The position numbers were made by a program, and so were the translations under genes. The notes below the pieces were generated by a model. It saw only the letters and a program-made list of their open reading frames with translations. It made no database searches and was not told the DNA's origin. DNA of 64,000 nt, taken from assembly GCF_004000605.1 (NCBI RefSeq), contig NZ_CP018911.1:2955660-3019659 (forward strand), written 5' to 3'. This document shows positions 1 to 14,074 of this stretch, in pieces (within the stretch, counting starts at the first letter, position 1; every line of letters begins with the position of its first letter). This DNA comes from Glycocaulis alkaliphilus (GTDB lineage: Bacteria > Pseudomonadota > Alphaproteobacteria > Caulobacterales > Maricaulaceae).

Positions 1-347
1 GCGACAAACCCGATCAGGGGCGCAGGCCAGAGCACGGCGCTGACATAGGCCGCTGCCTTGATGGCCGAGAGGGCCGTCAGCGAGACTGGAGAGAGCGCGT
101 AAAGCTCCAGCGTGCCATCGGAGAGATCATCGCCGAACAGGCGCTCTGCGCCCTGCAGGCTCGCCAGCAGGGCCGCAAAGGCGATAACGCCGGGGGCCGC
201 CGCGCGCAAAATATCCGCGTCCGGGCCTATGGCCAGCGGCACCAGCGCCAGCGCGGCCAGCATGAAAGCGGCAGGCCCGGCCGGTCCGCCCCCGCCCGCA
301 GCGGCCAGACGCCATTCGCGCACGAAGACAGCCAGAAGCGCACTCAT
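1..347 (-). CDS. ccmB: Haem exporter permease CcmB, partial (N-terminal part)
   Basis: This is the membrane subunit of the CcmABCD complex that supports haem delivery for cytochrome c maturation. The visible N-terminus reads MSALLAVFVREWRLA and is followed by hydrophobic segments, as expected for CcmB (about 220 residues in full); the C-terminal part lies beyond the left edge. The ATG at 347 overlaps the ccmA stop by the ATGA arrangement, so the two are translationally coupled. The call rests mainly on position after ccmA and on the membrane character. Confidence 0.8.
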   Translation of the reverse strand, partial: MSALLAVFVREWRLAAAGGGGPAGPAAFMLAALALVPLAIGPDADILRAAAPGVIAFAALLASLQGAERLFGDDLSDGTLELYALSPVSLTALSAIKAAAYVSAVLWPAPLIGFV

Positions 348-937
348 GCCCCCATCTCCAGCATGCGCACATCGCTCCAGCCCAGATCAGCATGCGTGGC
401 GGCAATGACCATCCCGCCCCTGGCCCGGAAATCGGCCACCAAAGTAGCGAGCAGCGCCTTGCCGTCATGGTCCAGCGGTGCCGCCGGCTCATCCATCAGC
501 CAGAGCCGGGCTTTTGCATCCAGCGTCAGCCGCGCGATGGCAAGGCGGCGCTTCTGCCCGGCAGAAAGCTGGCCGCAGGCGCGAAAGACCAGTTTTGAAA
601 GACCCATCGCGGCAAGCGCGCCCTCATGAGTGTCACGGCCATGCAGGCGGGCAGCAAAGCGCATGGCTTCACGCACCGTCTCGGCAGGTTTCAGCGCATC
701 GCCATGCCCCAGATAGGCCAGAGGCGGGGCAGTGATGATACCCGCATCAGGCCGGACAAGGCCCGCAAGGGCGCGCAATAGCGTCGTCTTGCCGGTGCCA
801 TTCGGGCCTGTCAGCACCAGCGCCTCACCGGGTGCGAGCGTTAAGGTCAGATCACGCACCAGCACACGCCCGCCCCGCGACAGGGTGAGGTTCTGAACGC
901 CAGGACTGGCGGTGATGTCGGGGGCGGGGACGCTCAT
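344..937 (-). CDS. ccmA: Haem exporter ATP-binding protein CcmA
   Basis: ABC ATPase of the cytochrome c maturation system, about 197 residues, the normal CcmA length. Visible motifs are the Walker A GPNGTGKTT, the signature LSAGQKRR and the Walker B LWLMDEP. The reading frame continues upstream to 1057, but the ATG at 937 (MSVPAPDI) gives the family length and was chosen; the Shine-Dalgarno there is weak. It heads a ccmA-ccmB operon reading off the left edge and is divergent from the aconitase gene. Confidence 0.9.
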   Translation of the reverse strand: MSVPAPDITASPGVQNLTLSRGGRVLVRDLTLTLAPGEALVLTGPNGTGKTTLLRALAGLVRPDAGIITAPPLAYLGHGDALKPAETVREAMRFAARLHGRDTHEGALAAMGLSKLVFRACGQLSAGQKRRLAIARLTLDAKARLWLMDEPAAPLDHDGKALLATLVADFRARGGMVIAATHADLGWSDVRMLEMGA

Positions 938-1194
938 CGCCAAGCCACTAGCGCAATATGGCCGGACACGCCAATGGGACATTGTGGCCTCAGGGCCGGT
1001 GAAATAGCGCCTTGATGCATTGCAGCGCACGGGAAGCAGGGCTAAAAGGCGCGCCAAGGACGGCTTTCGCGCCGGGTTGCCGACGATATGCGCAACCAGC
1101 GGGAAACCGTCTTCTCTTAAGCCTGACGAGCCGGATCGCGGGGCATCCCTCTCCCCGCACCATCGGCAGGGCAGACCCGCGACAAGGATATGAC
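938..1194. promoter_or_regulatory. Divergent intergenic region between ccmA and acnA
   Basis: About 257 bases separate the two divergent starts and must hold both promoters. No convincing operator palindrome or riboswitch was seen. Both frames run partly into this space, but the family lengths argue that the extra residues are not translated. Confidence 0.4.
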
Positions 1195-3873
<2,679 letters not shown>

Positions 3874-3895
3874 GGAAGGGAACGCGCCCTTCCTT

Positions 3896-3989
3896 CGTCA
3901 TTCCGGAAAGCCCGTCAGGGCTTATCCGGAACCCAGAGCTTGTATGTCGCTGGGTTCCGGGTCTGCGCTTCGCTCCGCCCGGAATGACG
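3896..3989. repeat. Imperfect palindromic intergenic repeat
   Basis: An 11-base inverted repeat (CGTCATTCCGG at 3896-3906, CCGGAATGACG at 3979-3989) encloses further internal pairing around CCGGAACCCAG and CTGGGTTCCGG. The right half recurs with small changes at 29053-29091, so this is a dispersed element rather than an acnA-specific structure. Confidence 0.75.
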
Positions 3990-4012
3990 AGAAGAATGAT
4001 ACGGCCAACAAC

Positions 4013-4046
4013 AAAAAAACCCCGGACGTTTCCGTCCGGGGTTTTT
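4013..4046. terminator. Bidirectional rho-independent terminator between acnA and pnp
   Basis: A perfect 9-bp stem (4020-4028 with 4033-4041) with a TTTC loop is flanked by seven A on the left and five T on the right, so it can end transcription from both the convergent acnA and pnp genes. Confidence 0.9.
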
Positions 4047-4071
4047 CTTTACTCAGGTCTGAAGTGCGGCC

Positions 4072-6201
4072 TTAGTCGGCCTCGCCCTCAGCGGCGATTT
4101 CCTCGCCGGTTTCCTGGTTCACGACCTTCATGGAAAGTTTCACCTTACCCCGGTCGTCAAAGCCCATCAGCTTCACCCATACAAGGTCGCCTTCCTTGAC
4201 GACGTCGTTCGGGTGATTGACGCGCTCGGCTTTCAGTTGCGAGACGTGAACGAGGCCGTCACGCGCGCCGAAGAAGTTCACAAAGGCGCCAAAGTCCATG
4301 ACCTTGACCACCTTGCCCTGATAGACCGCGCCCTGCTCCGGCTCGGCCGTCAGGGAGTGGATCCAGTCACGGGCCGCCTTGATCGATGCGGCATCAGACG
4401 AGGCGATCTTGATCGTGCCATCGTCTTCCACATTCACCTTGGCGCCGGTCTTCTCCACGATCTCGCGGATCACCTTGCCGCCTGTGCCGATGACGTCCCG
4501 GATCTTGTCGACCGGGATTTTCATCTGCTCGATGCGCGGCGCGGTGTCGGCCAGCTCGCCGCGGGCACCGGTAAGCGCCTTGTTCATCTCGGCAAGGATA
4601 TGGGCGCGCCCGGCATGAGCCTGACTAAGGGCGGTTTCCATGATCTCCTTGGTGATGCCGGCGATCTTGATGTCCATCTGCAGCGAGGTGATGCCAACTT
4701 CGGTACCGGCCACCTTGAAGTCCATGTCGCCGAGATGATCCTCATCACCGAGAATATCGGAGAGAACGGCGATGCCTTCCGGGTCCTTGATAAGGCCCAT
4801 GGCGATACCCGAAACCGGACGCTTGATCGGCACACCGGCATCCATCAGCGCGAGGGATGAACCACACACCGTCGCCATCGAGGACGAACCATTGGACTCG
4901 GTGATCTCCGAGACCAGACGGATCGTGTAGGGGAAGTCTTCCGCGCTCGGCAGAACCGCGCGCATGGCCCGCCAGGCCAGCTTGCCGTGGCCGATTTCGC
5001 GGCGGCCCGGAGCCAGGCGGAACGAGGTTTCACCGACCGAATAGGGCGGGAAGTTATAGTGGAGCATGAAGCGCTCCTTATACATCCCCGTCAGATCGTC
5101 GATCATCTGCTCGTCTTCACCGGTGCCGAGCGTGGCAACGCACAGCGCCTGCGTTTCACCGCGGGTGAAGAGGGCCGACCCGTGCGTGCGCGGCAGTATG
5201 CCCGCTTCCGACACGATGGCGCGCACATCATCCAGCTTGCGGCCATCAATGCGCTTGCCGGTCTTGATGATGCCGCCACGCACAACAGACGCTTCCACGT
5301 CTTTGAGCACGCCTTTGAGCACCGCCGGATCAACACCGTCCGGATTGGCTTCCGACAGGGCGAGCTCAGCAACGGCCTTTTCCTTCGCGGCGCCAAGCGC
5401 AGCATAGCGCTCGGTCTTGTCCTTGATGGTGTAGGCCTTGGCGATGTCCTTGCCGACGAGCTTCTGGACCTTGGCTTCCAGCGCGGAATGGTCTTCCGGC
5501 ACGAAGTCCCACGGCTCCTTGGCGGCTTTTTCAGCCAGGCGGATGATCATGTCGATCACGGGCTGGAAAGCCTCGTGGCCGGCCATCACCGCGCCGAGCA
5601 TGACCTCTTCGGTCAGTTCTTTCGCTTCGGACTCGACCATCATCACGGCGTCGCCCGTACCGGCGACAACCAGATCGAGATCGGACTCTTTCATCTCGTC
5701 AATGGTCGGGTTGATGACATAGCCGCCATCCTTGTAACCCACGCGCGCAGCGCCGATGGGGCCAAGGAAAGGCAGGCCGGACAGCACCAGCGCCGCCGAC
5801 GCGCCGACCATGGCCACGATATCGGGATCGTTTTCCATGTCGTGCGACAGGACGGTCAGCATGACCTGCGTGTCGTTCTTGAAGCCTTTGGGGAAGAGCG
5901 GGCGGATCGGCCGGTCGATGAGGCGCGAGGTCAGCGTCTCCTTGTCGGTCGGGCGGCCTTCGCGCTTGAAGAAGCCACCGGGGATTTTCCCGGCTGCGAA
6001 GTATTTTTCCTGGTAGTTCACGGTCAGCGGGAAGAAGTCGATCCCGTCCTTGACCTGTTTCATCGCCACGGCGGTCGCGAGCACACTTGTCTCGCCGTAA
6101 GTGACCAGAACCGATCCGGTTGCCTGGCGGGCCATACGGCCGGTTTCAATGGTGAGCTGGCGTCCAGCCCAGTCGATCGTCTCTTTTTGAATATTGAACA
6201 T
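4072..6201 (-). CDS. pnp: Polyribonucleotide nucleotidyltransferase (PNPase)
   Basis: Phosphorolytic 3'-5' exoribonuclease and degradosome component, 709 residues, full family length. It starts [11 protein letters not shown] at 6201. Two RNase PH-like halves come first, then a KH domain with the [11 protein letters not shown] loop and a C-terminal S1 domain ([19 protein letters not shown]). It follows rpsO, the classic rpsO-pnp pair, and ends at the shared terminator with acnA. Confidence 0.98.
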   Translation of the reverse strand: MFNIQKETIDWAGRQLTIETGRMARQATGSVLVTYGETSVLATAVAMKQVKDGIDFFPLTVNYQEKYFAAGKIPGGFFKREGRPTDKETLTSRLIDRPIRPLFPKGFKNDTQVMLTVLSHDMENDPDIVAMVGASAALVLSGLPFLGPIGAARVGYKDGGYVINPTIDEMKESDLDLVVAGTGDAVMMVESEAKELTEEVMLGAVMAGHEAFQPVIDMIIRLAEKAAKEPWDFVPEDHSALEAKVQKLVGKDIAKAYTIKDKTERYAALGAAKEKAVAELALSEANPDGVDPAVLKGVLKDVEASVVRGGIIKTGKRIDGRKLDDVRAIVSEAGILPRTHGSALFTRGETQALCVATLGTGEDEQMIDDLTGMYKERFMLHYNFPPYSVGETSFRLAPGRREIGHGKLAWRAMRAVLPSAEDFPYTIRLVSEITESNGSSSMATVCGSSLALMDAGVPIKRPVSGIAMGLIKDPEGIAVLSDILGDEDHLGDMDFKVAGTEVGITSLQMDIKIAGITKEIMETALSQAHAGRAHILAEMNKALTGARGELADTAPRIEQMKIPVDKIRDVIGTGGKVIREIVEKTGAKVNVEDDGTIKIASSDAASIKAARDWIHSLTAEPEQGAVYQGKVVKVMDFGAFVNFFGARDGLVHVSQLKAERVNHPNDVVKEGDLVWVKLMGFDDRGKVKLSMKVVNQETGEEIAAEGEAD

Positions 6202-6294
6202 GTTCTCTCGTACGTACGGACAGGGCCGTGACCATCACGGCCCCTAAGGAAACGCCGGTCACCAGAGGTGACCGGCGTTGAAGGGAAGCAGAGC

Positions 6295-6564
6295 CTAGCG
6301 GCGCAGGCCCAGCTTTGCGATCAGGATCCGGTAACGCGGTTCGTCAATCCGGGCCAGATAGTCAAGAAGGCGGCGGCGCTGGGAGACGAGCTTGAGCAGG
6401 CCCCGGCGCGAGTGGTTGTCCTTCTTGTGAGTCTTGAAATGCTCGGTGAGGTTGGCGATGCGCTCGGAGAGCACGGCCACCTGAACCTCCGGCGAGCCGG
6501 TGTCGTTGGCCTCACGGGCATATTCCTTGATGAGCGCAGCTTTGCGCTCTGCAGTGATCGACAT
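6295..6564 (-). CDS. rpsO: 30S ribosomal protein S15
   Basis: Primary 16S rRNA-binding protein of the small subunit, 89 residues. The start at 6564 ([12 protein letters not shown]) gives the family length; an in-frame upstream extension to 6621 is not S15-like. The conserved stretches [11 protein letters not shown] and HSRRGLL are present. It lies between truB and pnp, as in many proteobacteria. Confidence 0.97.
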   Translation of the reverse strand: MSITAERKAALIKEYAREANDTGSPEVQVAVLSERIANLTEHFKTHKKDNHSRRGLLKLVSQRRRLLDYLARIDEPRYRILIAKLGLRR

Positions 6565-6710
6565 ATCTGTCATCTCCTCAGTGCCGGTCATTTCCGGCCT
6601 TGCCAGGGCACCGTCCAGCAAGGTCGGCAGTCATGCGCGCAGCTTATGGACGCAAAGTGTGCCGATAGCAAGGCATGTAAGGCGAATACACGCTCACATG
6701 CGCGCGAGGA

Positions 6711-7670
6711 TCAGGCGCCGGACGGCACAAATACGCGCCACGGTGACAGCTTGCCCGCCTGCAGGTCGCCAATGGCAACCGGCTCATCGCCGTCCATGGC
6801 CAGCACCGAGCGCGAACAGTCCCGGTCACCGATCATCCGCTCACAGCGCAAGGCCCGCAGCGCCTCCACCCGGCGGGGCGGCACCACAATGGCCCGGCCC
6901 TGCCTCAAATAGGCCACCTGATCGGGGGTTATATCCAGTACCGGCAAATCGCTGGCCGCGGCGTGGACCGGCTCCAGTGCTTGCGCCTCGCGGCCCTCAG
7001 CTTTTAGCGCATCGAGATCAGCCAGCGTGATGGCGTCCGCAATATCAAACGGCCCGACCGCCACCCGGCGCAGCGCGGCGACATGGCCCTCCACGCCCAG
7101 CGCCGCCGCAATGTCGCGCACCAGAGAGCGCACATAGGTGCCTTTGCCGCAATGCATTTCCAGAACGGCAAGGTCTGCAGTCGGTGTATCGAGCAGGGAT
7201 ACCTCATCAATGCGCACCGTGCGCGCTTCCAGCTCCACAATCTCGCCGGCACGCGCCAGATCATAGGCGCGCGCGCCATCGACGCGAATAGCCGAGAAGG
7301 CGGGCGGTATCTGGTCTATCTGGCCGACAAAGCGCGGCAGGACAGCCTCGATGGCCGCGCGCGCAGGGCGTACATCGCTTTTCGCTGTCTCTTCGCCTTC
7401 GGCGTCCAGCGTGTCGGTGGAGACACCCCAGCGGATTGTGAAGCGGTAGGTTTTCATCCCGTCCTGCGCGAACGGCACCGTCTTGGTGGCCTCACCCAGC
7501 GCAATCGGCAAAAGGCCCGTCGCCAGCGGATCGAGCGTGCCGGCATGCCCGGCCTTGCGGGCATCGAAAATACGCCGCACCGCAGACACGGCCTGCGTCG
7601 AGGTCATCTCGGCGGGCTTGTCCAGCAAGACCCAGCCATCGACCGGATCACCCTTTTTCCTGCGTGCCAT
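6711..7670 (-). CDS. truB: tRNA pseudouridine(55) synthase TruB
   Basis: Makes pseudouridine 55 in the T-loop of tRNAs; 319 residues. The catalytic aspartate lies in [14 protein letters not shown], with a PUA-like C-terminal domain. The start [13 protein letters not shown] at 7670 leaves the normal short leader before the GWVLLDKP motif. It belongs to the nusA-infB-rbfA-truB-rpsO order, but a repeat element separates it from rbfA. Confidence 0.97.
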   Translation of the reverse strand: MARRKKGDPVDGWVLLDKPAEMTSTQAVSAVRRIFDARKAGHAGTLDPLATGLLPIALGEATKTVPFAQDGMKTYRFTIRWGVSTDTLDAEGEETAKSDVRPARAAIEAVLPRFVGQIDQIPPAFSAIRVDGARAYDLARAGEIVELEARTVRIDEVSLLDTPTADLAVLEMHCGKGTYVRSLVRDIAAALGVEGHVAALRRVAVGPFDIADAITLADLDALKAEGREAQALEPVHAAASDLPVLDITPDQVAYLRQGRAIVVPPRRVEALRALRCERMIGDRDCSRSVLAMDGDEPVAIGDLQAGKLSPWRVFVPSGA

Positions 7671-7708
7671 TTGCGAACGTTCCAGATTTTGAGTGAAGTG
7701 CCCAGCGG

Positions 7709-7845
7709 GTTTCTCCCCCCGTTCACGGGGGGAGTGCCGCGAAGCGGCGAGGGGGGGGTATATTGAAAAGAGTTCCCCCCTCCGGCCTTTCGGCCGTTCG
7801 GCGCTCTGCGCCTTACCCCCCGTAAACGGGGGAGGAAAACGGAGG
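7709..7845. repeat. Inverted pair of C/G-rich intergenic repeats between rbfA and truB
   Basis: Two related units face each other. The left unit begins CTCCCCCCGTTCACGGGGGG and continues through GCCGCGAAGCGGC; the right unit is its approximate reverse complement, ending near CCCCCCGTAAACGGGGG and containing CCGGCCTTTCGGCCG. The whole piece of about 135 bases could fold into one long hairpin in the rbfA-truB transcript. Confidence 0.7.
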
Positions 7846-7864
7846 ATGATGTCAGCCTGAATTC

Positions 7865-8233
7865 CTAATCCAGATCGCGTTTCACATGAGGGCGTGAGAG
7901 CACCTCGTCCACATGGGCGGCCTCCTCGAAGCGGTCATCGGCTTCAAAGCGCAGCTTGGGCGTAAAGCGCAGATCGATACGGCGGGCCAGCTCGCGCTGG
8001 AGATAGCCAGATGCGTGATCGAGCGCCTTTGCCAGCTTCACCCGGTCAGCCTGGCCCATGGCCGCGACGAACACGGTCGCATGGCGCAGATCGGGGCTCA
8101 TGCGCGCCTCTGTGACAGTCACCGGCACACCGGCCACGGCCGGATCATGGATCGCGCCCTCGGCGATAATGTCGGCCAGCGCACGGCGGACAAGCTCACC
8201 GGCACGCAGCTGCCTCTGGGATTGGGCTTTCAT
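7865..8233 (-). CDS. rbfA: Ribosome-binding factor A
   Basis: Assembly factor for the 30S subunit, binding near helix 1 of 16S rRNA; 122 residues with the usual KH-like fold. The start is [22 protein letters not shown] at 8233. The core includes [23 protein letters not shown] sequence, visible here as [19 protein letters not shown]. It follows infB by about 100 bases. Confidence 0.95.
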   Translation of the reverse strand: MKAQSQRQLRAGELVRRALADIIAEGAIHDPAVAGVPVTVTEARMSPDLRHATVFVAAMGQADRVKLAKALDHASGYLQRELARRIDLRFTPKLRFEADDRFEEAAHVDEVLSRPHVKRDLD

Positions 8234-8339
8234 GGAAATGTCCTTTCATGCCTGAGCAGGCGGGCGGCACGGCCGGGATTGAACCGGCCGCGCCAGATTG
8301 CCAGCTGGCGTCAGAAAAGCGCTGTAGCAGAGTGGCAGA

Positions 8340-10907
8340 TCAGAGCTTGCGCTCGATCTCCTCCACCGTGAAGCACTCGATCTGGTCACCCTTTTGCAGG
8401 TCCTGATAGCCGACAAAGCCCATGCCGCACTCGGTACCGGCACGCACTTCATTGACCTCGTCCTTGAAGCGCTTGAGCGTGGAGAGCTCGCCTTCATGGA
8501 TGACGGTGTCATTGCGCAGCAGGCGCACACCGCAGCCGCGGCGCACCACGCCCTCGGTCACGCGGCAACCGGCCACCTTGCCAAGCTTGGTGATGTTGAA
8601 GACTTCCAGAATCTCGGCGTAACCGATGAAGGTTTCGCGTTTCTCCGGTGCCAGAAGGCCTTCCAGCGTCTTCCTCACATCGTCGATCACGTCGTAGATG
8701 ATCGAGTAATAACGGATCTCGACCTTTTCCTGCTCGGCCAGATCGCGCGCCTGCTTGTTGGCGCGCACATTGAAGGCAAAGATCGGGGCGCCGGAGGCTT
8801 TCGCCAGCTGCACATCGGCCTCTGACACACCGCCCGGAGCCGCATGGATGACGCGGGCGCGTACTTCCTCATTGCCCACCTTCTCCAGCGCGCCGGTCAG
8901 CGCCTCGGCAGAACCTTGCACATCCGCCTTGATGAGGACGGGCAGTTCCTGCACCTCGTTCTGCTGCAGGCGGGCCATCATCTGTTCCAGCGATGTGCCA
9001 CCGCCGCCCGTACCGCCCGATTTGTCGCGGCGCTGACGCATGCGGTAATCGACGATCTCGCGGGCACGCGCTTCGCTTTCCACTACCGAGAAGGCTTCGC
9101 CCGGCTCCGGCGCGCCATCAAGGCCGAGAATCTCGGCTGGCAATGACGGACCGGCTTCGCTCATCTGCGCGCCGCGCTCATTGGTCAGCGCGCGCACCTT
9201 GCCCCATTGAACACCGGCGACAACGATGTCGGCGCGTTTCAGCGTGCCGCGCTTGACCAGAACAGTGGCGACCGGGCCGCGGCCCTTATCGATCTGGCTC
9301 TCGATCACGATGCCTTCGGCAGAGCGGTCCGGATTGGCTTTGAGCTCCAGCATTTCTGCCTGCAGCGAAATCGCGTCGGTCAGCTCATCAAGACCGATCT
9401 TCTTCAGCGCCGAGACCGGCACGAACTGGACGTCACCGCCCATGGATTCGGTCACGATCTCGTGCTGCAGCAGCTCGTTGAGCACCTTGTCCGGCGTCGC
9501 ATCGGGCTTGTCGATCTTGTTGACCGCCACAATCATCGGCACGCCGGCCGCCTTGGCGTGATTGATGGCTTCCGCCGTCTGCGGCATCACGCCGTCATCA
9601 GCGGCCACCACCAGGATCACAATATCGGTGGCTTGTGCGCCGCGGGCGCGCATCGCCGAGAAGGCGGCGTGGCCAGGCGTATCCAGGAAGGTGATCTTCT
9701 CGCCGGATTTCAGCTGCACCTGATAGGCGCCGATATGCTGGGTAATGCCGCCCGCTTCCCCGCCTGCCACGTCGGTAGAGCGCAGGGCATCGAGAAGCGA
9801 GGTCTTGCCGTGGTCAACGTGGCCCATAATGGTCACAACCGGCGGGCGCGGCTGCTTTGTCTCTTCAGCATCTTCTGCAGAGATGAAGCCTTCCTCCACG
9901 TCCGCGTCCGACACGCGCTTCACGCGGTGGCCAAACTCTTCAACGATCAGCTCGGCATCATCGGCGTCAAGGAAGTCCACAGCGCGGACCATCTGGCCCT
10001 GCTTCATCAGGAATTTCACCACATCGGCGGCGCGTTCCGCCATCCGGTTGGCCAGTTCCTGCACGGTGATGCTTTCCGGCACGACAACGTCGCGCGCAAC
10101 TTTCTCGCGCTCGGTGCCGCCTTGCGTGCGGCGCTGCTTCTCGCGTTCACGGGCGCGGCGCATCGAGGCGAGTGAGCGCTGGCGCCCCTCATCGTCCTCG
10201 ACGAGATTCTGGATGGTCAGGCGGCCCTTGTGGCGGCGCTCACCAGCATCCTTGGACCGTGACGGCGCAGCCTTGGCAGCCGGAGCCAGCTTCTTCTTGG
10301 CGCGGCCCTCATCATCCTCAACGTCACCGCCGCGTGCCTCGTCCTTGGCGCGGGCGTCCTTGTCGACGACCTTGCGCTGGGGCTTGGCCGTGTCGGGATC
10401 GACGGGAACAGGAATGTCAGCGGGATCAGGCGCTGCGGCCCGTTCGGCCTCGGCCTTCTTGCGGGCTTCGGCCTCCTTGCGGGCCTCTTCCTCGCGCCGG
10501 CGCTGGTCTTCGAGAGCCTTGCGGTCCTCTTCGGCCTTGCGGGCGTGCTCGGCCTCTTCAGCCTTCTTCTTCGCGTCGCGCTCTTCGGCCTCGGCCCGCG
10601 CACGCGCAATCGCCCGCTGGCGGCGGATCAGCTCTTCCTCGGAAAGCCCGAGCTGCTTGGCCTTGGCGGCCAGCGCTGCACGCGCCTTGTCAGCGTCGCT
10701 GGCAGCAGGCTTGCCAGCCGATGTACCGGCATCCTTGCCCGCAGGCGCACCTGAAGCGCCTGGAGCAATCCGCTTGCGTTTCTTCTCGACCACAACCGCC
10801 TTGGAGCGGCCGCGCGCAAAGCTCTGCTGCACGGTACCCGATCCGGTACGGGCGCCGAGGGTGAGGGGCTTGCGGCCCGAAGGATTGCGTTCGTCAGCGT
10901 CGCTCAT
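8340..10907 (-). CDS. infB: Translation initiation factor IF-2
   Basis: GTPase that brings initiator tRNA to the 30S subunit; 855 residues. It has an IF2-associated N-terminus ([19 protein letters not shown]), a long charged Ala/Glu/Arg/Lys coiled region at about residues 85-250, then the G domain from about residue 350 with [17 protein letters not shown] and NKIDKPDA, followed by domains II to IV. The gene sits between ylxR and rbfA as usual. Confidence 0.98.
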   Translation of the reverse strand: MSDADERNPSGRKPLTLGARTGSGTVQQSFARGRSKAVVVEKKRKRIAPGASGAPAGKDAGTSAGKPAASDADKARAALAAKAKQLGLSEEELIRRQRAIARARAEAEERDAKKKAEEAEHARKAEEDRKALEDQRRREEEARKEAEARKKAEAERAAAPDPADIPVPVDPDTAKPQRKVVDKDARAKDEARGGDVEDDEGRAKKKLAPAAKAAPSRSKDAGERRHKGRLTIQNLVEDDEGRQRSLASMRRAREREKQRRTQGGTEREKVARDVVVPESITVQELANRMAERAADVVKFLMKQGQMVRAVDFLDADDAELIVEEFGHRVKRVSDADVEEGFISAEDAEETKQPRPPVVTIMGHVDHGKTSLLDALRSTDVAGGEAGGITQHIGAYQVQLKSGEKITFLDTPGHAAFSAMRARGAQATDIVILVVAADDGVMPQTAEAINHAKAAGVPMIVAVNKIDKPDATPDKVLNELLQHEIVTESMGGDVQFVPVSALKKIGLDELTDAISLQAEMLELKANPDRSAEGIVIESQIDKGRGPVATVLVKRGTLKRADIVVAGVQWGKVRALTNERGAQMSEAGPSLPAEILGLDGAPEPGEAFSVVESEARAREIVDYRMRQRRDKSGGTGGGGTSLEQMMARLQQNEVQELPVLIKADVQGSAEALTGALEKVGNEEVRARVIHAAPGGVSEADVQLAKASGAPIFAFNVRANKQARDLAEQEKVEIRYYSIIYDVIDDVRKTLEGLLAPEKRETFIGYAEILEVFNITKLGKVAGCRVTEGVVRRGCGVRLLRNDTVIHEGELSTLKRFKDEVNEVRAGTECGMGFVGYQDLQKGDQIECFTVEEIERKL

Positions 10908-11031
10908 AAACGTCTTTCATCGCGGCTCTGCATAAAAGGCCTGTCGAAGCACTGCGCCGCAGCAATGCTTACTGCCCTGTCCATCCGGCTCTGGCCAAAG
11001 GTCCGCTAAACTAGCGGTCCTGCCTGCCGTT

Positions 11032-11679
11032 TCAACTCTCTCGTGCCGGGCCGTCCGGCGTTTGCGGGCCTGTGGCCCTGAAACCGGCCAGCTTGCCCAT
11101 CAACACTCCGAACGCCGCAGCCTCCGGTCCCGGTGACAGCACAAGATGCACCACACCGGAGCGCCCAAGCGCCGCGCCAAGTTCCCCGGCGCTGAAACAC
11201 ATCGCCACAGGAACACCCGGCGCTGCGCCATGCGCCAGCTGGTCCAGCTTGCGCCGCCCGTCCGCCGCGCCGTCACTGGCCTCGATGCGCCAGGCCGGCG
11301 GCAGCGATGCGGTGATGGCACCTCTGGAGCCATCATACCCCATTGCGAGCCGTCCTGCTCGCCTTGCGAGACCTAAAATTGACAGTGCCCGTGCGGCAAG
11401 CTGTCTTTCGATCTCGTCAGCAAGCCCCTCAGGCACCGTTACCGGCCCCTCGAAAGCCCGCTGAAAGGCCTTGCGCCTTATGGCGGTGGCAACCGCCTCC
11501 CGGCTGGCGCTGATCCAGGCCCCGCGTCCGGGCAGCTTGGCCGCAATATCCGGCACCACCATCCCGTCAGGACTGGCCGCCACACGGATCAGGCTGGCCT
11601 CGTGAGCGGTCTCACCGCTCGCGATGCAGCGCCGTGTCCGGGGCGTCTTCACGCGGGTTTCCCGTGCGCCGCGGCTCAC
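11032..11679 (-). CDS. ylxR: YlxR-family RNA-binding protein with a C-terminal L7Ae-like domain
   Basis: 215 residues in two parts. Residues about 10-90 look like the YlxR/DUF448 domain ([18 protein letters not shown] and [10 protein letters not shown]); residues about 95-190 resemble the L7Ae/L30e fold ([18 protein letters not shown]). The gene overlaps the nusA stop by four bases (ATGA), so it is coupled to nusA and followed by infB. YlxR proteins are linked to RNA binding and control of gene expression; the exact role here is not visible. Confidence 0.88.
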   Translation of the reverse strand: MSRGARETRVKTPRTRRCIASGETAHEASLIRVAASPDGMVVPDIAAKLPGRGAWISASREAVATAIRRKAFQRAFEGPVTVPEGLADEIERQLAARALSILGLARRAGRLAMGYDGSRGAITASLPPAWRIEASDGAADGRRKLDQLAHGAAPGVPVAMCFSAGELGAALGRSGVVHLVLSPGPEAAAFGVLMGKLAGFRATGPQTPDGPARES

Positions 11680-13436
11680 TTGTCTTCGTCTTCCTCCGCC
11701 GTCTCAGCTTCCTCACCCGCATTGATGAGGGTTTCAAGATCCACGCCGAGGCGCTCGGCTTCCGCTTCCAGGGCGGCAAGGTCGAACTCGCCATCCTCGG
11801 CGAGCGCTTCCTCGACGGCCTCCTCAACGGCGTCCGCCTCTGCGTCCGCTTCGGCTTCTTCCGGTTCTTCGGCCGGCAGATCCTCTTCGGAAATCCACCC
11901 CGCCGCCACACGGGCCTTCATGATGAGGCGTTCAGCGTCGGCGGCCTCGATGTCAAAGCCATCAAGAATGCCCGGCTCACGCACGCGCTCGCCATCGCGG
12001 GTCTCGTACCAGCCACGCAGATCGTCCGGTGTCATGCCAGCCAGATCGTCGACCGTGAACACCTCGTTCTCGCCGAACTTCACCGCCATCGGCAGGGTGA
12101 CGCCGTCAATCTCCAGAAGCGCGTCGTCCACGCCCAGCTCCTTGCGGCGCGCATCCTGCTCGGTAGCCCGCTTGTCGAGGAATTCGCGCGCGCGGGTCTG
12201 GATCTCTTCGGCCGTTTCGTCATCAAAGCCTTCAATGACGGCGATTTCGTCCAGCTCGACAAAGGCGAGGTCTTCCACATCGGTGAAGCCCTCTGTTGCC
12301 AGAAGCTGGGCAATGACCTCGTCCACATCAAGGGCTTCGATGAAGAGGGCCGTGCGCTCGGTGAACTCTTTCTGGCGGCGCTCGCTCTCTTCAACCTCGG
12401 TCAGAATGTCGATCGACCAGCCGGTCAGCTGGCTGGCAAGGCGCACATTCTGGCCCCGGCGGCCAATGGCCAGCGACAGCTGGTCATCAGGCACCACCAC
12501 CTCGATGCGCTGGCTTTCCTCGTCCAGCACCACCTTGGCGACTTCCGCCGGCTGCAGCGCGTTGACGATGAAGGTCGCGGGATCCGGATTCCACGGAATG
12601 ATGTCGATCTTCTCGCCCGCCAGCTCGTTGACGACCGCCTGCACGCGGCTGCCGCGCATGCCGACGCACGCGCCCACAGGGTCGATGGAGCTGTCATTGG
12701 AAATGACGGCGATCTTGGCGCGGCTGCCCGGATCACGCGCCACGCGGGGAATTTCGATAATGCCTTCATAGACTTCTGGCACTTCCTGCGCGAACAGGGC
12801 GGCCATGAAGTCCGGGTGTGCGCGCGACAGGAATATCTGCGGCCCGCGCACTTCGGTGCGCACATCGTAGATATAGGCGCGCACGCGGTCATTGGGCTGC
12901 AGCGCCTCGCGCGGGATCGCGTCATTGCGGCGGATAATGCCTTCGGCCTTGCCCAGATCGATAATCGCATTGCCGTATTCGACGCGCTTGACGATGCCGT
13001 TGATGATCTCGCCGATGCGGTCCTTGTACTCTTCGTACTGACGCTCGCGTTCGGCCTCGCGCACTTTCTGCGTGATCACCTGCTTGGCGGTCTGCGAAGC
13101 GACGCGGCCAAACTCGATCGGCGGCAGCTCTTCCTCGAACACGGTGCCAATCTCGGCATTCGGGTCCATTTTCTTAGCTTCTTCCAGGCTGATTTCCTGG
13201 GAGTCGTTCTCGACTTCCTCAACCACTGTGGTGTGGCGGGTCAGCTTCATCTCGCCGGTCTTGGGATGGATCGAGCAGCGTATGTCCAGCTCGCTGCCAT
13301 AGCGCGAGCGGGCGGCTTTCTGGATCGCCTCCTCGATGGCGGCGAGCACCAGCGGCTCGTCAATCATCTTTTCCTGCGCAACCGCGCGGGCAATCTGCAG
13401 AAGTTCCAGCCTGTTGGCGCTGACCCCGATGGCCAT
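11676..13436 (-). CDS. nusA: Transcription termination/antitermination protein NusA
   Basis: RNA polymerase-associated factor for pausing, termination and antitermination; 586 residues. The order is an N-terminal polymerase-binding domain ([20 protein letters not shown]), S1, KH1 and KH2 ([15 protein letters not shown] and [13 protein letters not shown]), then helix-hairpin-helix type C-terminal repeats and a strongly acidic tail. It follows rimP by about 13 bases and is coupled to ylxR. Confidence 0.97.
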   Translation of the reverse strand: MAIGVSANRLELLQIARAVAQEKMIDEPLVLAAIEEAIQKAARSRYGSELDIRCSIHPKTGEMKLTRHTTVVEEVENDSQEISLEEAKKMDPNAEIGTVFEEELPPIEFGRVASQTAKQVITQKVREAERERQYEEYKDRIGEIINGIVKRVEYGNAIIDLGKAEGIIRRNDAIPREALQPNDRVRAYIYDVRTEVRGPQIFLSRAHPDFMAALFAQEVPEVYEGIIEIPRVARDPGSRAKIAVISNDSSIDPVGACVGMRGSRVQAVVNELAGEKIDIIPWNPDPATFIVNALQPAEVAKVVLDEESQRIEVVVPDDQLSLAIGRRGQNVRLASQLTGWSIDILTEVEESERRQKEFTERTALFIEALDVDEVIAQLLATEGFTDVEDLAFVELDEIAVIEGFDDETAEEIQTRAREFLDKRATEQDARRKELGVDDALLEIDGVTLPMAVKFGENEVFTVDDLAGMTPDDLRGWYETRDGERVREPGILDGFDIEAADAERLIMKARVAAGWISEEDLPAEEPEEAEADAEADAVEEAVEEALAEDGEFDLAALEAEAERLGVDLETLINAGEEAETAEEDEDK

Positions 13437-13449
13437 GATGAGTATCCTG

Positions 13450-14034
13450 TTATCTGTTGGTCTTTGAGGTTTTGTCGGTTTGGGTATCGTCAGTCACGGT
13501 TTCGGCCCCGTCCGTCCAGACCGGGGCTTCCCCGCCGCGCCCTTTCAGGGACTCGGCAATCAGCGCATCGGTCAGCACAAGGCGGGCCTCGGCAATCCAT
13601 TCAAACGGCAGCATGGCCGTCTCTTCCTCGCCCTCGAGGTCGATCAGCACGTTTTCGCCCTCGATCCCGGCCAGAAGCCCGCGGAACCGCTTGCGGTTCT
13701 CCACGAGCCGGTCGAGCTCGATCTTGGCTTCAAACCCGTCCCAGCGTTCAAAATGGGCGAGCATGGTCAGCGGGCGGTCAATGCCGGGCGAGGAGACTTC
13801 CAGCACATATTCGCCGGAAATCGGATCGTTCGTTTCAAACACTTCGGACAGGGCGCGCGACAGCTTCGCGCAATCTTCCACATCCATCGTGCCATCGGCC
13901 TTTTCCGCCATGATCTGCACGGTCTGGCGCTTGCCCGACAACACGCGGATGCGCACGATCTCATAGCCCATCGCGTCAGCGACCGGGTCCGCGAGCGCGG
14001 CAATGATCTCGTCCTGGCGGTTGCGTGTTCTCAA
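13450..14034 (-). CDS. rimP: Ribosome maturation factor RimP
   Basis: 30S assembly factor, 194 residues from the proposed start. The open frame continues to 14343, but upstream residues are not RimP-like and cross a terminator-like hairpin. The TTG at 14034 has GGAG six bases upstream and gives (M)RTRNRQDEIIAALADP, a normal RimP opening, so it was chosen. Conserved parts include YVLEVSSPGIDRPL. First gene of the nusA operon. Confidence 0.9.
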   Translation of the reverse strand: MRTRNRQDEIIAALADPVADAMGYEIVRIRVLSGKRQTVQIMAEKADGTMDVEDCAKLSRALSEVFETNDPISGEYVLEVSSPGIDRPLTMLAHFERWDGFEAKIELDRLVENRKRFRGLLAGIEGENVLIDLEGEEETAMLPFEWIAEARLVLTDALIAESLKGRGGEAPVWTDGAETVTDDTQTDKTSKTNR

Positions 14035-14074
14035 AGAGGGCTCCGAAGCGGCAAACTGGCCAAAAAAGGCAATG

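Noticed and set aside
9745..10935. Ser/Ala/Arg-rich frame of 396 codons on the plus strand
   Set aside because: Antisense to the low-complexity IF-2 N-terminal half; the composition reflects the opposite strand.
11634..13913. Open frame of 759 codons on the plus strand
   Set aside because: It lies antisense to nusA and rimP, both well supported. Such long shadow frames are common in GC-rich DNA, and the translation shows no known domain.
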